From Gammaproteobacteria bacterium (lineage in GTDB: Bacteria; Pseudomonadota; Gammaproteobacteria; J044), in contig RFHG01000032.1 of NCBI GenBank assembly GCA_003696465.1, forward strand, positions 1-9,273: DNA of 9,273 bases. The letters are read 5' to 3'. The notes below the pieces were generated by a model. It was not told the origin of the DNA and did not search any database. It saw only the letters and a list, made by a program, of their open reading frames with translations. Shown one piece after another: positions 6,801 to 9,273 of the stretch. How positions within the stretch are numbered: the stretch's first letter is position 1; each line of letters starts with the position of its first letter. The translations under genes were made by a program, and so were the position numbers.

Positions 6801-7017
6801 TGGTGGTGGTGATGGGATAGGTCACCTGGTCTTCCACCACCTGCGGGGCCTGGCCGGGAAACGGCGTGCGGATGATGACCTGCACATCGGACAGGTCGGG
6901 AATCGCATCCAGCGGCGTCTGTTTCGCCGAGATCACGCCGGCCACGGCCAGCAGCGCGGTGAGGATCAGCACCAGAAAGCGGTTCTCGATCGACCAGTGG
7001 ATGATCTGCTTCAGCAT
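3853..7017 (-). CDS. cusA: RND Cu(I)/Ag(I) efflux pump inner-membrane subunit
   Basis: Proton-driven heavy-metal efflux (HME-RND) transporter, 1054 residues, moving Cu(I)/Ag(I) from periplasm or cytoplasm into the CusB/outer-membrane channel. Seen: the three-methionine site at M573 (LLYMP), M623 (PLTMIE) and M672 (RIDML), at exactly the E. coli numbers; proton-relay residues D405 (AMVDAAIVM), E939 (AAEFG) and K982 (RPKAMTV); transmembrane Met pairs M391/M1007, M403/M486 and M410/M501. M271 is kept but its E. coli partner M755 is N755 here. The methionines argue for Cu/Ag and against a Zn/Co/Ni CzcA. The start MLKQIIHWSIENR (ATG 7017) was preferred over an upstream ATG at 7047 inside cusB: it restores E. 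coli numbering and has GGAG 7 nt upstream. Only 4 nt separate it from cusB; its stop overlaps the next small gene. Intact, no frameshift. Confidence 0.97.
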   Translation of the reverse strand: MLKQIIHWSIENRFLVLILTALLAVAGVISAKQTPLDAIPDLSDVQVIIRTPFPGQAPQVVEDQVTYPITTTMLSVPGAITVRGYSFFGDSYVYVLFEDGTDPYWARSRVLEYLNQATKDLPEGVSPQLGPDATGVGWVYEYALVDRTGRHDLSQLRSLQDWFLKFELQTVPGVAEVATVGGMVKQYQVVVDPDRLRAFGIPLSRVRQAIRKGNQEVGGSVIELAEAEYMIRTRGYLGSVEDIETIPVGVDKDGTPILVRDLAEVRLGPQMRRGVAELDGEGEVVGGIIVMRYGENALEVIRKVKEKLEALKPGLPEGVEIVPTYDRSALIKRSVHTLTEKLIEEFIVVALVCLVFLFHLRSSLVAVISLPLGVMAAFMVMNAQGINANIMSLGGIAIAIGAMVDAAIVMIENAHKHLDHWSAAHGGAQPGSRTRWEIMRDASVEVGPALFFSLLIITLSFVPVFSLEAQEGRLFAPLAFTKTYAMAAAAGLSVTLVPVLMGYFIRGRIPSEEANPISRVLIRGYQPLLKGLLHHPWLTLAIALAAMATLWYPLKQLGSEFMPELEEGDLLYMPTTLPAISIGKAAELLQQTDRMIRTVPEVERVFGKVGRADTATDPAPLTMIETTIMLKPKDQWRPGLTLDDLIAELQQKVKLPGVTNAWVQPIKTRIDMLATGIKTPVGIKVSGPDLKVIEDIGRQIEGVLNTVPGTASAYSERVKGGRYVEVVPDRVKAARFGLNISDVNEIIGAAVGGVNITRTVEGLERYPVNVRYPRDVRDDIDKLANLPIVTPSGAQIPLSRIADIRISDGPPMLKSENARLNGWTFVDIEGVDLGTYVKQAQQAVREKVKLPPGYSIQWSGQYEYMLRVEEKMRLLVPATLLVIFILLYLNFRNLTEPAMVMFSLPFALVGGFWYLWLLDFDMSVAVWVGFIALAGVAAEFGIVMLVYLDNALGEARLHGRLRNEQDLEQAILHGAVQRVRPKAMTVAVILAGLLPIMLGSGTGSEVMQRIAAPMLGGMITAPLLSLFVIPVLYSLWKRRELKKRIHSEMKGKSS

Positions 7018-7021
7018 GGCC

Positions 7022-8506
7022 TCACTCCCCGCCCTGCTCGCCGGCATGCTTGCCGTCTGACGAAGGCGCTGCCTGTCCTGCAGGCTCTGCCTCGGGTTTG
7101 GTCATGCGCAGCAGGCTGGCGCGCAGATTGCTCTCGGAGTCGATGAGGAACTGGCCGGAGACCACGACCTCCTCGCCCTCCTTCAGTCCCGACAGGATCT
7201 CCACCTTGCCGTGGCTGACGATGCCGGTTTCCACCTTGACCGGCTCGAAACTGTCGTCGGCATGGCGCAGGATGACGCGGGACTCGTTGGCGTAGCGGAT
7301 GATGGCCTCACGCGGCAGGATCAGCACATCCCGCTTCGGCCCGCCGTAGATGATGGCGTCGGCGAACATGTTGGGCTTGAGCGCGCCGTCCTCGTTCTTC
7401 ATGCGCAGGCGCACGGTCAGGGTACGGGTCTTTTCGTTGAGCGTGGGATAGACATAGTCCACCTCGCCCTCCCACACGCGGCCCGGCATGGCGGCCACCC
7501 GCACTTCGACCGGCTTGCCCTTCTTCACCCAGGAGAGCTGGTGTTCGAACACATCCACCCGCACCCAGACCCGGGACAGGTCGGCAATGTCATAGGCCTG
7601 GGTCTCCGGCTTGATGTACATGCCATCGCGCACCCCCAGGCGGGTGACATAGCCGCTGCGCGGGGCCAGCACCGGCACTACCCGGGTCACCTCGCCCTTG
7701 CGCTCCAGACGACGGATCACCGATTCCGGGACCTCCAGCAGCTTCAGGCGCAGGCGTGCCGACTTCATCAGCGAATCCTTGCTCTTGCCCACCAGGTTGC
7801 GGCTGCTGCTGCGCCGGGCGACCAGGTATTCCTCCTGTGCCGAGACGATCTCGGGGGCGTAGTAGGCGAACAGGGGCTGGCCCTTCTTCACGTAATCGCC
7901 CACCGCGCGCACATGGATCTTCTCGATCCAGCCGCTGGTGCGCGGATGCACATGCGAGACCAGATCCTCGTCGGCGGTGATGAAACCGACCGTCTGGATG
8001 TATTTCCACAGCGTGCCGCGCGTCACCTTCGTGGTGCGGATGCCCAGGTTCTGCTCGATCCAGGGCTTGATCCGCACCTTCGGCCCGGCCTCGTCGGCAT
8101 ACACCGGCACCAGATCCATGCCCATCGGTGACTTGCCCGGCTTGTCGCGCTTGTAGCTCGGATCCATGGGCGCCACCCAGTAGAGAATGCGGCGTTCGCC
8201 GGAGCCCTCCGCGCCCGTGCCCTGGTCGGCAGCCGCGGTTTCCTCCTCGGCCTCGAGCGGTACCAGGTCCATGCCGCAGATGGGGCAGTTGCCGGGCTTG
8301 TCGCGCACGATCTGCGGGTGCATGGGGCAGACATATTTCGGATCGGCATGCTTCACCGCATGCTCGAGCGCGGTGTCGTCGGCGGCCTCGGCCAGTGACT
8401 CGCTGGGTTGACCGCCCTCCTGCGTATTGCAGGCGGCCAGCAACAGGCTGCCGGACAGCAGCAGGGCAATGGAGAGGATGTGCTTGGTTCGGTTCATGTC
8501 GTTCAT
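7022..8506 (-). CDS. cusB: Cu/Ag efflux membrane-fusion lipoprotein with extra heavy-metal-binding domain
   Basis: Periplasmic adaptor joining CusA to an outer-membrane channel and passing metal to the pump; 494 residues. Seen: signal sequence with lipobox LAAC, so lipidation at C26 is likely; heavy-metal-binding domain YVCPMHPQIVRDKPGNCPICGMDLVPL pattern at 58-84 (C60, M62, H63, C74, C77, M79); second related block 108-136 with VAPMDP and KSPMGMDLVP, whose M114, M128 and M130 correspond to the E. coli CusB Cu(I) triad; HlyD-like barrel and lipoyl regions (about 145-310), alpha-hairpin around 217-272, and the C-terminal FLIDSESN (453-460). The tail is Pro/Ala/Gly-rich. E. coli CusB lacks the first Cys-containing block and is not a lipoprotein. 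Start uncertain: GGAG is only 2 nt before ATG 8506 but 11 nt before ATG 8497 (Met4). Both ATGs lie in one arm of a 14-nt inverted repeat. Confidence 0.95.
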   Translation of the reverse strand: MNDMNRTKHILSIALLLSGSLLLAACNTQEGGQPSESLAEAADDTALEHAVKHADPKYVCPMHPQIVRDKPGNCPICGMDLVPLEAEEETAAADQGTGAEGSGERRILYWVAPMDPSYKRDKPGKSPMGMDLVPVYADEAGPKVRIKPWIEQNLGIRTTKVTRGTLWKYIQTVGFITADEDLVSHVHPRTSGWIEKIHVRAVGDYVKKGQPLFAYYAPEIVSAQEEYLVARRSSSRNLVGKSKDSLMKSARLRLKLLEVPESVIRRLERKGEVTRVVPVLAPRSGYVTRLGVRDGMYIKPETQAYDIADLSRVWVRVDVFEHQLSWVKKGKPVEVRVAAMPGRVWEGEVDYVYPTLNEKTRTLTVRLRMKNEDGALKPNMFADAIIYGGPKRDVLILPREAIIRYANESRVILRHADDSFEPVKVETGIVSHGKVEILSGLKEGEEVVVSGQFLIDSESNLRASLLRMTKPEAEPAGQAAPSSDGKHAGEQGGE

Positions 8507-8515
8507 GGCTCCGGT

Positions 8516-8578
8516 TCAGTGCTTCAGGCGCAACGGGGTCGAGCGGAAGGGCCTTCCGCTGCGGTGCATGAACGACAT
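8516..8578 (-). CDS. Possible 20-codon upstream ORF (leader peptide) before cusB
   Basis: ATG (8578-8576) to TGA (8518-8516), 20 residues rich in Arg, Ser and His (MSFMHRSGRPF...), stopping 9 nt before the first cusB ATG so that GGAG for cusB lies between stop and start. The frame is open farther upstream to about 8700 without an ATG; GTG around 8614 could extend it to about 32 residues. No convincing Shine-Dalgarno sequence. It could be a leader peptide whose translation opens the start-masking inverted repeat, the tail of a decayed gene, or chance. Confidence 0.25.
   Translation of the reverse strand: MSFMHRSGRPFRSTPLRLKH
8542..8560. promoter_or_regulatory. Perfect 9-bp-arm palindrome upstream of cusB
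   Basis: AGCGGAAGG, one central base, then CCTTCCGCT: a 19-bp palindrome, 35 nt before cusB. As RNA it would fold as a 7-bp stem with a 5-nt loop. No T-run follows, so it is more likely an operator for a dimeric regulator or a structural part of the leader. The GGAAGG/CCTTCC halves are in the opposite order to a CueR/MerR dyad, so CueR is not supported. Confidence 0.45.
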
Positions 8579-8592
8579 GAGGTAGATGGAAC

Positions 8593-8705
8593 TGCCTGAC
8601 CGGTCGCCACGCACACGCGGGCGGAGGGCGCCAGGGGGTCCGGGAAACCCGGTCAGGGTGACTGTCGTGCCTTCAGAGCGGGCCTGACAGCAAGGCGGTC
8701 AGGCA
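8593..8705 (-). promoter_or_regulatory. Competing CCTGAC/GTCAGG hairpins in the cusB leader
   Basis: Four related segments can pair in alternative ways. GCCTGAC (8682-8688) with GTCAGGC (8698-8704) makes a local 7-bp hairpin. CCTGACCGG (8595-8603) with CCGGTCAGG (8649-8657) makes 9 bp. TGCCTGACCG (8593-8602) with CGGTCAGGCA (8696-8705) makes 10 bp and excludes the first two. A short CCGGG/CCCGG hairpin lies at 8640-8652. This arrangement is what an attenuator or folding switch looks like; no U-run is visible, so any effect on transcription would need Rho or act on translation. Confidence 0.35.
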
Positions 8706-8738
8706 CTGCCACCCGTACCGGGTACCGAAGCCCCAGAA

Positions 8739-9077
8739 TCAGGCGATATCGGGTGGCGTGACAGGGGGATAGTTCAGGGAGACCCAGGCCGGCTGAACAA
8801 AGGCGAAAGCCTCGTGCGCGGGGGCAACAGCCACCGCCGGCACGATGAAGGGAATGCCCGGCACATGCCCCGGGCTGTGACAATGGCACTGGGTATCGCC
8901 CGATGCATGGTCATCGGGGCAGCAGGAATGATCCATCTTGCCATCGGGGTGCATCTGCATCATAGACGACGGGTCCCCACCACCATGCTGGAACAGGCAG
9001 GGCGCATAGTCGGCCACAGCCTGAAACGGCAGCGTGATGCTCATGAGGAGCAGGATGATGTGGGCCAGTCGCTTCAC
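8739..9077 (-). CDS. Exported Cys/His/Met-rich metal-binding protein
   Basis: 112-residue protein, family not recognised with certainty (general likeness to small copper-operon proteins of the DUF2946/CopL sort). Seen: signal peptide 1-22 (MKRLAHIILLLMSITLPFQA, cleavage after AVA), then a mature part dense in soft-metal ligands: C27, H31, M39, M40, M42, H43, M48, H50, C52, C53, H57, C64, H65, C66, H67, H71. The rest (72-112) is Pro/Ala-rich with no ligands apart from H88. Start is GTG (9077-9075) with GGGAG just upstream; no ATG gives a signal peptide. Likely a periplasmic Cu/Ag buffer or donor for CusB in place of CusF (inference). It heads the copper cluster, 232 nt before cusB. Confidence 0.75.
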   Translation of the reverse strand: MKRLAHIILLLMSITLPFQAVADYAPCLFQHGGGDPSSMMQMHPDGKMDHSCCPDDHASGDTQCHCHSPGHVPGIPFIVPAVAVAPAHEAFAFVQPAWVSLNYPPVTPPDIA

Positions 9078-9161
9078 GGCACTCCCGGTGCGATGGATCT
9101 TCTGTTACCTATGATACTAGCAAACGAGAATGGTTCCTGATATTGAGCTAGATCAGGCACT
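9078..9161 (-). promoter_or_regulatory. AT-rich promoter region of the metal-binding protein gene
   Basis: 84-nt gap, AT-richer than the genes beside it. On the minus strand TATCAT (9116-9111) is a possible -10 box, but no good -35 was found. A hairpin CCTGAT (9136-9141) / ATCAGG (9152-9157) follows the stop of the upstream gene and may be a weak terminator or an operator. The stretch GCAAACGAGAATGGTTCC (9120-9137) loosely resembles half of a Fur box (about 10 of 19 positions in the best placement), too weak to call. Confidence 0.4.
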
Positions 9162-9273
9162 TCACTTGTTGTCTGGCTTCCAGATGCCGAAGGCCTCCTG
9201 CTGCGGCGGTGGCGGCGCGGCCTGCGCGGTGCGCTGGCGGATCACATCCTCGCTGATCTGCAGCATGATGCGC
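9162..9273 (-). CDS. C-terminal end of an unrecognised gene
   Basis: Last 36 codons and TGA of a gene beginning beyond the right edge. Visible residues are an amphipathic stretch (RIMLQISEDVIRQRTAQ), a proline run (APPPPQQ) and the end EAFGIWKPDNK. No family can be assigned. Open frame, GC-rich third positions and a clean stop before an AT-rich gap support it as coding. It has the same strand as the copper genes, 84 nt upstream. Confidence 0.6.
   Translation of the reverse strand, partial: RIMLQISEDVIRQRTAQAAPPPPQQEAFGIWKPDNK

Larger units (their letters stand above)
8494..8580 (-). promoter_or_regulatory. 14-nt inverted repeat masking the cusB start codon
   Basis: TCATGTCGTTCATG (8494-8507) and CATGAACGACATGA (8567-8580) are perfect reverse complements, 59 nt apart. 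The first arm holds both candidate cusB start codons. In the transcript the upstream arm could pair with the start region (14 bp) and block initiation, leaving GGAG (8512-8509) beside the stem. The enclosed 59 nt carry a second palindrome. Alternatively these are inverted repeats of a tiny invertible segment: flipping it would remove GGAG from in front of cusB. Confidence 0.5.

Noticed and set aside
7018..7047. ATG 10 codons upstream of the chosen cusA start
   Set aside because: It overlaps cusB, has no better ribosome-binding site, and shifts CusA residue numbers away from E. coli; ATG 7017 has GGAG 7 nt before it.
7211..8131. 306-codon plus-strand open frame
   Set aside because: Fully antisense to cusB; no recognisable motif.
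8706..8722. ACCCG/CGGGT and GGTACC dyads near the end of the metal-binding protein gene
   Set aside because: Arms of only 5-6 bp, expected by chance in GC-rich sequence, and no T-run for a terminator.
9120..9141. Fur-box-like sequence upstream of the metal-binding protein gene
   Set aside because: Only about 10 of 19 positions match the consensus in the best placement; not enough to call an operator.
1..9273. CRISPR arrays, tRNA or rRNA genes, complete insertion sequences
   Set aside because: No regularly spaced repeats, no tRNA-like cloverleaf or rRNA stretches noticed, and no transposase reading frame on either strand.

Overview
GC-rich proteobacterial DNA in which all the confident genes lie on the minus strand. 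Best match to remembered families is a gammaproteobacterium: the RssA-type patatin and CusA are both very close in layout to the E. coli proteins. The c-type-haem sensor paired with a Ser/Thr kinase suggests an environmental, respiring lineage (for example purple-sulfur or sulfur-oxidiser relatives). That placement is an inference and was not tested by any search.

Layout, read in the direction of transcription (right to left). 9273-9162: the last 36 codons of an unrecognised gene. 9077-8739: a small exported Cys/His/Met-rich protein starting at GTG. 8738-8507: a 232-nt leader without a normal gene but dense in inverted repeats; one arm of a 14-nt perfect inverted repeat lies on the cusB start codon, and a 20-codon upstream ORF ends 9 nt before cusB. 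8506-7022: cusB, a membrane-fusion lipoprotein carrying an extra heavy-metal-binding domain. 7017-3853: cusA, the RND Cu(I)/Ag(I) pump, with its three-methionine site conserved. 3856-3713: a 47-residue small gene, linked by ATGA overlaps to both cusA and the next gene. 3716-3372: a PII-like signalling protein with a shortened T-loop. 3321-2386: rssA, a patatin-like hydrolase whose Shine-Dalgarno region lies in a 9-bp hairpin. 2137-1256: a periplasmic c-type haem (Tll0287/DUF3365-like) sensor with a HAMP domain. 1256-1: a Ser/Thr protein kinase, coupled to the sensor by TGATG and running off the left edge.

The right and central part is a copper/silver detoxification unit: periplasmic metal-binding protein, adaptor and pump, followed by a PII-type sensor and a tiny coupled protein. 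No outer-membrane channel (CusC), CusF chaperone or CusRS regulators are present in the window. The left part is a separate signalling pair in which a redox- or ligand-sensing haem protein may control a Ser/Thr kinase in trans. A possible 51-residue tail-anchored protein is the only plausible plus-strand gene.

The observations most worth following up are the doubly overlapping 47-codon gene between cusA and the PII gene, the start-codon-masking inverted repeat and competing hairpins upstream of cusB, the hairpin over the rssA ribosome-binding site, and the haem-sensor/kinase pair with its repeated C-terminal module.
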